Below, one piece after another: positions 1 through 6,099 of a stretch of DNA of 9,257 bases (position 1 is its first letter; every line of letters starts with the position of its first letter). Origin of the DNA: an uncultured Bacilli bacterium (lineage in GTDB: Bacteria > Bacillota_I > Bacilli_A > RF39 > UBA660). The translations under genes were made by a program, and so were the position numbers. The notes beneath the pieces were generated by a model. The model ran no database searches, was not told the origin of the DNA, and saw nothing but the letters and a program-made list of their open reading frames with translations. Where the stretch lies: NCBI GenBank assembly GCA_947628325.1, contig CANQZL010000052.1:1-9257 (forward strand). The letters run 5' to 3'.

Positions 1-84
1 ATGGAATATGCAGATGCCTTATATGGAATTACTATGCAAGAATCTGGAGTATCAAAAGTTGTAAGTGTTAAATTAGAAGGATAA
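1..84 (+). CDS. C-terminal end of an unrecognised gene (truncated by window edge)
   Basis: An open frame runs from the first base to a TAA at 82-84 and encodes 27 residues ending VVSVKLEG. The first codon happens to be ATG, but no upstream sequence is available to judge a ribosome-binding site, so this is more likely the tail of a longer gene cut by the window. The next gene begins 17 bases downstream with its own Shine-Dalgarno and no terminator between them, so the two are probably co-transcribed. I do not recognise the family from so short a tail, and no function is proposed. Confidence 0.5.
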   Translation: MEYADALYGITMQESGVSKVVSVKLEG

Positions 85-100
85 TTTAAAAGGAGTATTT

Positions 101-622
101 ATGAAAATAAAAATAAATCCAGATAATTTAGAAATTGATGATAGTTGGGTCAAATTACGAAAAGTTAGAGCTGTCGTGGAAAATGATTTAGGAGAGATTG
201 CCATCTGTAATGAAGGCGAAAAATGTATCTTTCCTGGTGGTAAATGCCACAAAAGTGAAACAAATATAAAAGCTATTCAAAGAGAATTAAAAGAAGAAAT
301 GGGCATAGATTTTAATTTAAAAGATTTAAATAAAGTCTTTAAATTAGAAACCTTTTATCAAAATTATTTTAATTTTAGAACTAATAGTTTTTATTCTAGA
401 CATACTATTACAACTTATTATTATGTAAAAACTACTAAGAAAATTGATACTCATAAAATGAGTTTAACTGAAAATGAAAAAAAGAAAAATTTTACTATTT
501 CCTTTGTAAATAAAAAAGACTTATCAAAAATGATTAATAAAGATCATTCTAATCTACCTAATGGACAATTCTTTGATGAAGAAAATAAAATTGTCTTAGA
601 ACAAATAGTAAATAAATTATAA
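101..622 (+). CDS. Nudix family hydrolase
   Basis: This 173-residue protein carries a complete Nudix box at residues 47-69: G47, five residues, E53, seven residues, then R61-E62-L63-x-E65-E66-x-G68-I69. This fits GX5EX7REUXEEXGU exactly. The Glu residues of the box bind the divalent metal that activates water for hydrolysis of a nucleoside diphosphate linked to another group. The N-terminal strand region precedes the box as in small single-domain Nudix enzymes, and the length is normal. The substrate cannot be read from the sequence; a housecleaning role on a damaged or regulatory nucleotide is only one possibility. The start is supported by AAAGGAG at 89-95, five bases upstream. There is no signal peptide or membrane segment. 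It lies outside the conserved spoIIB-obg order and probably forms a transcript with the gene before it. Confidence 0.88.
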   Translation: MKIKINPDNLEIDDSWVKLRKVRAVVENDLGEIAICNEGEKCIFPGGKCHKSETNIKAIQRELKEEMGIDFNLKDLNKVFKLETFYQNYFNFRTNSFYSRHTITTYYYVKTTKKIDTHKMSLTENEKKKNFTISFVNKKDLSKMINKDHSNLPNGQFFDEENKIVLEQIVNKL

Positions 623-627
623 ATCTT

Positions 628-656
628 TTTACAAATTACTTTTCTTATGATATATT
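628..656 (+). promoter_or_regulatory. Candidate sigma-A type promoter for the 681 gene
   Basis: A -35 element TTTACA (628-633) and a -10 element TATATT (651-656) are separated by 17 bases. The -10 is preceded by TGA, giving an extended -10 of the TGn type. Transcription would begin near 663, leaving a leader of about 18 bases with AAGGTG at 670-675. The same TGn architecture recurs before other genes in the window, which raises confidence. Confidence 0.55.
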
Positions 657-680
657 AAGGCATGGAAAAAAGGTGTAATC

Positions 681-1454
681 ATGCATGTTATAACAAAACT
701 TATGGAAAATATTAGAGAAAATGGTAATTGTAAAATATATATTTCATCAAAACAACTAAATTATAATATTAAAGGACGTTTAGATAATTCTCTTAAACTA
801 TATGAATTTTATGTTGACGCAATGGGTGATTTAGAAGTTTGTATTAAAAACGAATCATTTGATAAAGATTACTGGACTGATAATAAAATAGATACAACAG
901 CTACTAACTTAGAAACTAAAATTGTCCGTCGTTATCAAGGAGATCAAATATTTAGAGTAATTGCTCTAATTATCTGTCAATCTTTTAAAAATGATAATGT
1001 CTTAATAAGAGTAAATAATAATCATAAAAAATCAGTTGATACGACTCATGCAACATATTTTCTTTATAATAGTATTATGAGACTATTAAATCTAAGTAAT
1101 AAAGATATTACAGAATTAGTAAATATTCCAAGTGATAAAGAAATGGAAAATATTTTATTTTCCAAAATGGATAAATCTCTTGTCAGTAGAAATCTTTCTT
1201 TTGAAGAATTAACAGAAAGTCTTGAAACTAAAATGAATTTATTAGATGAAAGATATTGCTATATACGTGAATTATGGGAAAGATTAAGAAGTCATTTTAC
1301 TGCTAAAAAAGTATCTTTTCTTAATAAAAGTAAATTATTAAGTGTGGCAAAAGATGATGAATTAGCTTATCTTGAATGGCTTTTATTAGAAGAAGATGAT
1401 ACATTAATAGAACCTGACTTGGATGTAATGAAATTAGCGAAAAAAGTATCATAA
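681..1454 (+). CDS. Uncharacterised 257-residue soluble protein
   Basis: I do not recognise this family. The frame is a convincing gene: it is long, has AAGGTG at 670-675 five bases before ATG, a good promoter upstream and a strong terminator 20 bases after the stop. The protein has no signal peptide and no clear membrane segment; the only hydrophobic stretch, around residues 92-100, is short and contains Arg and Gln neighbours. The N-terminal half looks like mixed alpha/beta with many Asn, Asp and Lys residues. Residues 173-205 look helical and charged, with two Trp-containing helices (around W199 and W233). The C-terminus has an acidic run at 236-248. No catalytic signature, zinc ligands or nucleotide-binding loop could be seen. 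It appears to be transcribed alone, between a Nudix gene and the SPOR/radC operon, and nothing in that context fixes a role. Confidence 0.75.
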   Translation: MHVITKLMENIRENGNCKIYISSKQLNYNIKGRLDNSLKLYEFYVDAMGDLEVCIKNESFDKDYWTDNKIDTTATNLETKIVRRYQGDQIFRVIALIICQSFKNDNVLIRVNNNHKKSVDTTHATYFLYNSIMRLLNLSNKDITELVNIPSDKEMENILFSKMDKSLVSRNLSFEELTESLETKMNLLDERYCYIRELWERLRSHFTAKKVSFLNKSKLLSVAKDDELAYLEWLLLEEDDTLIEPDLDVMKLAKKVS

Positions 1455-1473
1455 TTTAATAAATTAAAAGGAA

Positions 1474-1516
1474 ACCTCTTACTTATAATAAATAATATAA
1501 GTAGGAGGTATTTTTT
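1474..1516 (+). terminator. Strong intrinsic terminator after the 257-residue protein gene
   Basis: The arms at 1474-1486 and 1497-1509 form a 13-bp stem with one G-T wobble, around a loop of about 10 A/T bases. Six T follow at 1511-1516 after a single A. It lies 20 bases downstream of the stop at 1454 and should end that transcript, separating it from the operon beginning at 1591. The 3' arm contains AGGAGG, which also looks like a ribosome-binding site for a tiny frame directly after the T run. Confidence 0.8.
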
Positions 1517-1561
1517 ATGTTTAATAATTGCTATTACAATTATCGACATTTAATTAAGTAG
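1517..1561 (+). CDS. Possible 14-residue peptide (doubtful)
   Basis: ATG at 1517 opens a 14-codon frame ending in TAG at 1559-1561, eight bases after a perfect AGGAGG at 1503-1508. The predicted peptide is rich in Asn and Tyr and has one Cys (starts MFNNCYYNYR). The ribosome-binding site is itself the 3' arm of the terminator stem, so on read-through transcripts it would be paired and hidden. The match may simply be a by-product of a GC-containing terminator arm. No homologue is recognised. Confidence 0.2.
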   Translation: MFNNCYYNYRHLIK

Positions 1562-1566
1562 AAGCT

Positions 1567-1575
1567 TGCTATATT
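1567..1575 (+). promoter_or_regulatory. Candidate extended -10 promoter for the SPOR-radC-mre-spoIVF operon
   Basis: TGC-TATATT (TG at 1567-1568, hexamer 1570-1575) is an extended -10 element. No good -35 lies at the usual distance. The strong terminator at 1474-1516 means the operon needs a promoter in 1517-1590, and this is the best candidate. Transcription from it would start near 1582, almost at the GGTGAT ribosome-binding site (1582-1587), giving an unusually short leader of about 9 bases. Confidence 0.4.
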
Positions 1576-1590
1576 ATCATTGGTGATGAT

Positions 1591-2019
1591 ATGAAAAGAT
1601 ATTTGATAATTATAGTTGGTGCTATTTTAGTAGGAGGTTTATTAGCTTATTTTACTTTTAACAAATTAGTCTTAAAGCCAAGTGATGATTCTAAAACTAA
1701 TGCTAGTGCTTTTCAAGTAGGAGTATTTAGTAATTATGAAAATGCGGTTAAAGTAGCTGATCGTAATAATGGTATAGTCGTTCCCGATGATGACTTATAT
1801 CGTGTATATGTTGCTATCTTAAAAGATAATGATGCTATTGAAAAAGTAAGTAAATACTATAATGAAATTGGTTTAAATTATTACTTAAAAGAAATAACTA
1901 TTAGTAAAGATTTTGTTATAGAAATAGACGATGCAGAGAAACTATTAAAAAAAAGTAGTACAGATACTTATAATGCAATTAATTTAAGTGTTTTATCTAA
2001 GTATAAGGAGATGTTATGA
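1591..2019 (+). CDS. SPOR-domain membrane protein, SpoIIB-like by position
   Basis: This 142-residue protein has an N-terminal signal anchor (about residues 4-23: a basic start, then a long hydrophobic run). A short linker follows, then a SPOR-type domain at about 40-101 starting FQVGVFSNYENA, with the later YRVYVAILKD strand typical of the fold. SPOR domains bind denuded glycan strands of septal peptidoglycan, so the expected place is the extracellular face of the membrane at division or engulfment septa. In B. subtilis SpoIIB is a single-pass SPOR protein encoded just before maf-radC, and this gene sits in the same place; it is much shorter than SpoIIB (over 300 residues). The C-terminal part (102-142) is an unassigned helical tail. 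The start is fixed by GGTGAT at 1582-1587, the part of the Shine-Dalgarno that works at short spacing. It overlaps radC by four bases. The SPOR assignment is likely, the SpoIIB equivalence is inferred from synteny. Confidence 0.65.
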   Translation: MKRYLIIIVGAILVGGLLAYFTFNKLVLKPSDDSKTNASAFQVGVFSNYENAVKVADRNNGIVVPDDDLYRVYVAILKDNDAIEKVSKYYNEIGLNYYLKEITISKDFVIEIDDAEKLLKKSSTDTYNAINLSVLSKYKEML

Positions 2020-2705
2020 GTTATTTAATTAAAGAATTACCAGAAGAACAACGACCCCGTGAAAGATTTAAAAAATATGGTGTTTCATCTTTAAGTAATG
2101 AAGAACTATTAAGTATTTTACTTAGAACAGGAACAAGTAACAAATCAGTAAAAGAACTAAGTACAGATATATTAAAAAATATAAAAATAAATGAGTTTGC
2201 TAATATAAATTATAATTCTTTAAAAAATATTAAAGGAGTAGGTGAAGTAAAAGCTATTACTATTATTAGTGCTATTGAATTTGGTAAAAGAGTCTTAAGT
2301 AAGAAAGATTTAGTTATTCAAATTAAATCTAGTTTAGATATTTATAATTTAGTAAAAGATGAATTAGAAAATGAACTACAAGAAAAATTTTTAGCTATTT
2401 ATCTTAATAATCGTAAATATATTATCGATAAAAAAATAATCTTTGTTGGAACAGTCAATAGTAGTAATGTAACACCTCGTGATGTCTTTCGGGAAGCTGT
2501 TAAATGTAATGCTTCTTCTATGATAATAGTTCATAATCATCCCGCTGGATCTATTAAACCAAGTTATCAAGATGTCTATTTAACTAATCAATTTATTAAA
2601 TTAGGTAAAATGATGAGCATTCCTATCATAGATCATATAATTATTGGGAAGAATAATTATTATAGTTTTCTAGAAAGTAATGGTGATTTATTTGCGCAAG
2701 AATAA
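2016..2705 (+). CDS. radC: RadC family JAMM/MPN+ domain protein
   Basis: The 229 residues match RadC (UPF0758) along their whole length. The N-terminus has the family's PRERF segment (residues 13-17). A helix-hairpin-helix-like segment lies around 69-91 (KNIKGVGEVKA). The C-terminal JAMM metalloprotease-like domain carries H173-x-H175, seven residues, S183, two residues, D186, the zinc-binding signature, with E123 as the probable acidic partner. Despite the name, a repair role has not been upheld and the biochemical function is unsettled. The start follows AAGGAG (2005-2010) by five bases and overlaps the upstream stop as ATGA, indicating translational coupling. The position between a SpoIIB-like gene and mreC is the conserved Firmicutes arrangement, except that mreB is missing between radC and mreC. 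Confidence 0.95.
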   Translation: MSYLIKELPEEQRPRERFKKYGVSSLSNEELLSILLRTGTSNKSVKELSTDILKNIKINEFANINYNSLKNIKGVGEVKAITIISAIEFGKRVLSKKDLVIQIKSSLDIYNLVKDELENELQEKFLAIYLNNRKYIIDKKIIFVGTVNSSNVTPRDVFREAVKCNASSMIIVHNHPAGSIKPSYQDVYLTNQFIKLGKMMSIPIIDHIIIGKNNYYSFLESNGDLFAQE

Positions 2706-3324
2706 AATTATTTTAAAAATTATCTTACTTATTTTACTATTAACTATTATTATAGGTGGTTCTTATCTTTTTAATTATATGCAATATAATAATTATGATT
2801 TAATAGAAGTAAGTACTTTAAAAACTCAAAATCAAATCTTAAAAGATGAACTATCTAAAATCGAAAATATTCCTAAGTATAATAGTGATTATTTAATAGG
2901 CAGAGTTATTTTAAGAGATATTCATAATTTTTATAAAGAAATAGTTATTAATGTTGGTAATGATAAAGTAAGTATAGGAGATATTGTCGTTAATGAAGAA
3001 GGTCTAGTAGGAATTATAAGTGAAGTAAAAAAAGATATTTCATATGTTAAATTAATTGATAGTGGTTATAATATCTCTGTTAAAATAGGTAATACTTATG
3101 GTAATTTAAATGGTAATAAAATAGATTTATTAGATAAGTATAGTGAATTAACTGCTGGAGATATTATTTATACTTCAGGATTAACTAATGTACCAGAAGG
3201 AATTTATGTTGGTAAAATAAAAGAAATAAAGATGGATAATGACAATCTTGGTAAAGAGATAATTGTTGATTTAGTAGATAATCGAAATTTAATATATGTA
3301 GGAATAATAAAAAGTATAAAATGA
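2692..3324 (+). CDS. mreC: Rod shape-determining protein MreC
   Basis: MreC is a bitopic membrane protein that links the elongation machinery to peptidoglycan synthases outside the membrane. From a TTG start the protein has 210 residues: a basic N-terminus (RKNK), one membrane segment at about 6-26, a short coiled-coil-like stretch at about 35-55, and the two-lobed beta domain (about 64-207). The beta domain includes the family-typical VSIGDIVVNEEGLVG and GDIIYTSGL...PEGIYVG patterns. I chose TTG 2692 because GGTGAT lies at 2682-2687 with the same short spacing seen before other genes here; an ATG at 2680 is in frame but has no ribosome-binding site. The gene overlaps the radC end by 14 bases and the mreD start by four. 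It is shorter than many homologues (about 280 residues), mostly in the coiled coil. No mreB lies beside it. Confidence 0.92.
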   Translation: MRKNKIILKIILLILLLTIIIGGSYLFNYMQYNNYDLIEVSTLKTQNQILKDELSKIENIPKYNSDYLIGRVILRDIHNFYKEIVINVGNDKVSIGDIVVNEEGLVGIISEVKKDISYVKLIDSGYNISVKIGNTYGNLNGNKIDLLDKYSELTAGDIIYTSGLTNVPEGIYVGKIKEIKMDNDNLGKEIIVDLVDNRNLIYVGIIKSIK

Positions 3325-3689
3325 TATATTTAGGATTTATATTAGATTATATAATTAATATCTTTTTACCAGTAAAATCTTATTTTATAATTAATGATAT
3401 TGAAAAAAATAACTTATTTTCAATTATTATAGGTGGACTTTTACTAGATATTCTTTATCAAAAACTTTTCTTTAATTTACTTATTCTTTTAATTATCTAT
3501 TTTATATTTAAATTATTTAATATAAAGAAAAAATATTATGTAATTAAAAATATTTTCTTATTTATAATCTATTTTAATATTACATATTTCTTCTTTGGTT
3601 TTAATTTAAATTATTATTTAGAAGAATTTATAATATCTTTAATTATGCAAATATTTTATATTTATTTTAGTAGATGGTTATTAAAATAG
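3321..3689 (+). CDS. mreD: MreD-like integral membrane protein
   Basis: This 122-residue protein is almost entirely hydrophobic, with about four or five membrane segments (roughly 2-17, 31-47, 50-67, 74-92 and 104-119). It contains the GGLLLDILYQ pattern typical of MreD, in which a conserved Asp sits in a membrane helix. MreD works with MreC in the elongasome, although its exact role is unclear. It is shorter than the usual 160 or so residues. The start ATG overlaps the mreC stop as ATGA and has no clear ribosome-binding site of its own, so it probably depends on coupling to mreC. Identification rests on topology, the GLLLD motif and position directly after mreC. The coding sequence is extremely AT-rich, as expected for membrane genes in such a genome. 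Confidence 0.85.
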   Translation: MIYLGFILDYIINIFLPVKSYFIINDIEKNNLFSIIIGGLLLDILYQKLFFNLLILLIIYFIFKLFNIKKKYYVIKNIFLFIIYFNITYFFFGFNLNYYLEEFIISLIMQIFYIYFSRWLLK

Positions 3690-3695
3690 ATTTCA

Positions 3696-3726
3696 TTTCA
3701 TATTATGTATTGGTGATAATATGAAA
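3696..3726 (+). repeat. Perfect 11-bp inverted repeat over the spoIVFA-like start codon
   Basis: TTTCATATTAT (3696-3706) and ATAATATGAAA (3716-3726) are exact reverse complements separated by nine bases. The loop holds GGTG of the ribosome-binding site (GGTGAT, 3712-3717), and the 3' arm contains the start codon at 3721-3723. In RNA this would bury the AUG in a stem. The stem has a single G-C pair, so it is weak. In DNA it could be an operator, and CATATTAT also resembles a -10 element. Confidence 0.5.
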
Positions 3727-4302
3727 GATAGCAAGTATTATAAAAAGTTAAGGTTACGAAAAAAGCAGGATAAAGAACCTAATTATGGGTGGATGACAAG
3801 ACTATTATTATCAGTAATTTTTGTTTTAGTCAGTTTAATTTTAACTAATTTAAATAAAGATTTTAAAGCTAAATACTATGAAGAAGTTTTAAATAAAAAT
3901 ATGAATTTTAATCAAATAAATGAATTTTATCGCAAATATATTGGTAAAGGAAAAGAAAATGATAATGATGTTGAAATTGCTAATTTAGATGATAAAGCTT
4001 TAAAAGAAGTAGTAAAAGAAAATAATTCTTTTAAATTAAATGTTGGTAATGACTATCCAGTTGCTGTTTTAAAACCAGGAATCATTGTCTTTATGGGCGA
4101 TAAAGATGATTTAGGAAATACTATTATAATTCAAGGAAATGACGGCATTGATATTTGGTATAGTAATATTACCGTAAGTGATTATAGTCTTTATGATTAT
4201 GTTAGTACAGGAGATATTTTAGGAGTAAACAATGAAGATTACTATAAATTAACTATTATGAAAGATGGTAAATACTTAGAATATGATGAATATTTTTCAT
4301 AA
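3721..4302 (+). CDS. spoIVFA: Degenerate M23 (LytM) membrane protein, SpoIVFA-like
   Basis: The 193-residue protein has a basic cytoplasmic N-terminus (1-20), one membrane segment at about 26-43, an extracytoplasmic linker, and a LytM/M23-like domain at about 108-190. The domain keeps the fold-typical VAVLKPGIIVFMGDKDDLGNTIIIQ stretches, but the metal and catalytic histidines are gone: the usual GH of the YGH motif is S148-N149 after W146-Y147, and the later HxH strand reads YKLTIMKDGK. It should therefore be a non-enzymatic scaffold. This is the state of SpoIVFA, which with BofA holds the intramembrane protease SpoIVFB inactive during sporulation. The gene directly precedes and overlaps a SpoIVFB-type gene, as in B. 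subtilis. It is shorter than B. subtilis SpoIVFA. GGTGAT at 3712-3717 fixes the start. The domain call is firm; the functional name rests mainly on synteny. Confidence 0.75.
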   Translation: MKDSKYYKKLRLRKKQDKEPNYGWMTRLLLSVIFVLVSLILTNLNKDFKAKYYEEVLNKNMNFNQINEFYRKYIGKGKENDNDVEIANLDDKALKEVVKENNSFKLNVGNDYPVAVLKPGIIVFMGDKDDLGNTIIIQGNDGIDIWYSNITVSDYSLYDYVSTGDILGVNNEDYYKLTIMKDGKYLEYDEYFS

Positions 4303-5050
4303 AATAAAGATAGATTTTAGTACTTATATTCTTATTTTAATGGCTTTATTAGCAGGATATATAAAAAATATTTCATTAATTTTAATAATAGTTATAATAC
4401 ATGAACTAGGTCATGTATTTTTCTTTAAATTATTTAATATTACTATTGAAAAAATAATTATTTATCCCTTTGGTGGAGTAACTTATATAAATAAAAAAAT
4501 TCATGAAAGAATCTATAAAGATATTTTAATAAGTATAGGAGGAATATTCTTCCAAATAATATTATTTATATTATTTTACTTATTATATAGATATAACATA
4601 ATAGTATTAAGTACTTATAACTTATTTAAATTATATAATATAAATATTATTATATTTAATTTAATACCTATAATTCCTTTAGATGGTAGTAAACTATTAT
4701 TATCTATTTTAACTAAGTTTTTCCCTTTTAAAAGAAGCTATCTTTTAATGATTATAATAGGATTTATAAGTCTTTTACTATTTATAATATTTAATTTTGT
4801 ATACCAAGTAAATGATTTAATATTATATATATTTCTTATCTTTAAATTAATTGAAGTAATTAAAGAATTTAAATATATTATGAATAAATTTTATTTAGAA
4901 AGAATTATGTATAATAATTATTATGATAAGATAATAAGTAATTGTCATAATATAAATAATCTAAGATTAGATAAATATTATTATTTTAAAGAAAAGAATC
5001 ATTATGTAAATGAGAAAGATTATTTAAAAAAATATCGTTATTTTAACTAA
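4283..5050 (+). CDS. spoIVFB: Site-2-type intramembrane metalloprotease, SpoIVFB-like (M50)
   Basis: The 255-residue membrane protein carries the M50B active site: H40-E41-L42-G43-H44 at the end of an early membrane helix, and N126-x-x-P129-x-x-P132-L-D134-G135 further on. H40, H44 and D134 are the zinc ligands and E41 the catalytic base; spacing matches SpoIVFB, where these lie at 43, 47 and 137. SpoIVFB cleaves pro-sigma-K inside the mother-cell membrane. Further membrane helices lie at about 82-103, 112-130, 147-171 and 175-193. The cytoplasmic C-terminal tail (about 195-255) is shorter than the CBS-containing tail of B. subtilis SpoIVFB, so the ATP-sensing part may be reduced. The start overlaps the upstream gene by 20 bases; a second ATG at 4286 is equally possible and neither has a clear ribosome-binding site. 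Whether this organism sporulates cannot be told here. Confidence 0.85.
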   Translation: MMNIFHKIKIDFSTYILILMALLAGYIKNISLILIIVIIHELGHVFFFKLFNITIEKIIIYPFGGVTYINKKIHERIYKDILISIGGIFFQIILFILFYLLYRYNIIVLSTYNLFKLYNINIIIFNLIPIIPLDGSKLLLSILTKFFPFKRSYLLMIIIGFISLLLFIIFNFVYQVNDLILYIFLIFKLIEVIKEFKYIMNKFYLERIMYNNYYDKIISNCHNINNLRLDKYYYFKEKNHYVNEKDYLKKYRYFN

Positions 5051-5065
5051 TAATTACTATTTTGT

Positions 5066-5094
5066 TTGACTTTAATTACTTACTTTGTTATAAT
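5066..5094 (+). promoter_or_regulatory. Promoter of the rplU-prp-rpmA operon
   Basis: TTGACT (5066-5071) and TATAAT (5089-5094) are separated by 17 bases, and TGT directly precedes the -10 to make it an extended element. This is the best promoter in the window, as expected for ribosomal protein genes. Transcription would begin near 5101, at the start of the L21 leader. Confidence 0.85.
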
Positions 5095-5101
5095 TTTATA
5101 T

Positions 5102-5182
5102 GTTTTGAAGGGCTACTCATCAAAACCGCACTGAAAAGGTTTTAAGTACAAGAGTCACCTTAAGGGCGCGTCTTAAATTTAT
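5102..5182 (+). promoter_or_regulatory. L21 leader (ribosomal protein autoregulatory element)
   Basis: The roughly 80 bases between the promoter and the rplU ribosome-binding site fold into a compact structure. AAAACC (5122-5127) pairs with GGTTTT (5138-5143) around a loop containing GCACTGAA. ACTC (5115-5118) pairs with GAGT (5152-5155), and GG (5111-5112) with CC (5158-5159) across a small internal loop. TTAAG (5160-5164) and CTTAA (5172-5176) flank GGCGCGT. The GCACTGAA and GGGCGCGTC segments are unusually GC-rich for this genome and match my recollection of the Firmicutes L21 leader, which is thought to bind excess L21 and repress rplU-rpmA expression. The identification is from memory of the motif plus position, not from a covariance search. 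Confidence 0.8.
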
Positions 5183-5196
5183 AAGGAGGTATGAAG

Positions 5197-5496
5197 ATGA
5201 AAGCTATATTTGTTACTGGTGGAAAACAATATTATGTTTCTGAAGGTGATACTATCTATGTTGAAAAACTAGATGCTGAAGTAGGTAAAGAAATTACTTT
5301 TACTGAAGTATTATATGTTGATGGTGTTGCTGGTACTCCAGTAGTTGACGGTGCAAAAGTTGTTTGTTCTGTTGATAAACAAGGAAAACAAAAGAAAATT
5401 GTTGTTTTCAAATACAGACCTAAGAAAAAATATCGTAATAAACAAGGTCATAGACAACCATATACTAAGTTAACTGTTAAAAAGATTGTTAAGTAA
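5197..5496 (+). CDS. rplU: Large ribosomal subunit protein bL21
   Basis: L21 binds 23S rRNA in the large subunit. The protein starts MKAIFVTGGKQYYV, the standard L21 N-terminus, and has the basic C-terminal half ending in the YRNKQGHRQPYT-like segment typical of the family. At 99 residues it is of normal length. I chose ATG 5197 over an in-frame ATG at 5191 because AAGGAGG ends at 5189: the first ATG would abut it, while 5197 lies seven bases away and gives the family-typical start. It heads the conserved rplU-prp-rpmA operon, controlled by the promoter and leader upstream. Prp follows after two bases. Confidence 0.97.
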   Translation: MKAIFVTGGKQYYVSEGDTIYVEKLDAEVGKEITFTEVLYVDGVAGTPVVDGAKVVCSVDKQGKQKKIVVFKYRPKKKYRNKQGHRQPYTKLTVKKIVK

Positions 5497-5498
5497 TT

Positions 5499-5807
5499 AT
5501 GATAAAAGTTAATATTAAAAGAAATAATAAAAAAATTTATGAACTTGTTATCAAAGGTCATGCTAATTATGCTAATGCTGGACAAGATATTGTATGTAGT
5601 GCTGTTAGTACTATGGCTATAACATCAATTAACAACATTATAGTATTAGATGAATCTATTGATTACGAAGAAGACTCTGGTTTACTTAAAATTAGAGTAT
5701 TAAAAGATACTGAAATAAATGAAAAAATTCTTAATAACTTAGTTAGAATGTTAGAAGAACTAAGTACACAGTATCCTAAAAATATTGAGATTAGAAATGA
5801 GGTTTAG
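5499..5807 (+). CDS. prp: Ribosomal-processing cysteine protease Prp
   Basis: Prp (YsxB family) removes the N-terminal extension of L27 in Firmicutes and relatives, a step shown to be essential in Staphylococcus aureus. The 102-residue protein has the catalytic His in the GHANYA motif (H21) and the catalytic Cys in DIVCSAVS (C33), matching His22 and Cys34 of the S. aureus enzyme. The rest is the usual small alpha/beta fold. The gene begins two bases after the rplU stop with no visible ribosome-binding site, so it is probably translated by coupling. It ends one base before the first ATG of rpmA, its substrate gene. Confidence 0.95.
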   Translation: MIKVNIKRNNKKIYELVIKGHANYANAGQDIVCSAVSTMAITSINNIIVLDESIDYEEDSGLLKIRVLKDTEINEKILNNLVRMLEELSTQYPKNIEIRNEV

Positions 5808-5810
5808 ATG

Positions 5811-6095
5811 ATGAAATTTTTAAAGTTAAATATCCAATTATTTGCTCACGTTAAAGCTCAAGGTTCTACTCAAAACGGTAGAGATTCTAGAGGTCGTAGA
5901 TTAGGTGCTAAAGCTGCTGATGGTCAAACTGTTAGTGCTGGAAGTATTTTATACCGTCAAAGAGGAACTAAGATTTATCCAGGTGTAAATGTTGGAATTG
6001 GTAAAGATCATACTTTATTCGCTAAAGTTTCTGGAAAAGTTAAATATGAAAGACTAGGAAGAGACAAGAAAAAAGTAAGTGTTTACGAAGCTTAA
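5811..6095 (+). CDS. rpmA: Large ribosomal subunit protein bL27 with Prp-cleaved extension
   Basis: L27 reaches the peptidyl transferase centre with its N-terminal tail. Here the protein begins with the Firmicutes-type extension MKFLKLNIQLFA, followed by HVKAQGSTQNGRDS, the normal mature start. Cleavage by Prp is expected after the Ala of QLFA. The GSTQNGRDS and RRLGAKAADGQ segments and the later RQRGTKIYPG motif are classic L27. ATG 5808 and ATG 5811 are both in frame; GAGGT at 5799-5803 is seven bases from 5811 and only four from 5808, so I prefer 5811 (94 residues). It is the last gene of the operon, followed by a terminator five bases after the stop. Confidence 0.97.
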   Translation: MKFLKLNIQLFAHVKAQGSTQNGRDSRGRRLGAKAADGQTVSAGSILYRQRGTKIYPGVNVGIGKDHTLFAKVSGKVKYERLGRDKKKVSVYEA

Positions 6096-6099
6096 TTAT

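Noticed and set aside
1367..1549. Minus-strand open frame of 60 codons
   Set aside because: It overlaps the end of the 257-residue protein gene and runs through the terminator hairpin; the product is low-complexity Ile/Ser/Lys with no recognisable domain.
2680..2691. ATG at 2680 as the mreC start
   Set aside because: There is no ribosome-binding site before it, while GGTGAT just inside it fits the TTG at 2692 with the spacing used elsewhere in the window. This is a preference, not a proof.
2017..3324. Use of the Mycoplasma code (TGA as Trp)
   Set aside because: Two genes end in TGA (2017-2019 and 3322-3324), but these alone are ambiguous because another stop follows within a few codons. The stronger evidence is that every Trp codon in the conserved genes is TGG and no conserved gene contains an in-frame TGA.
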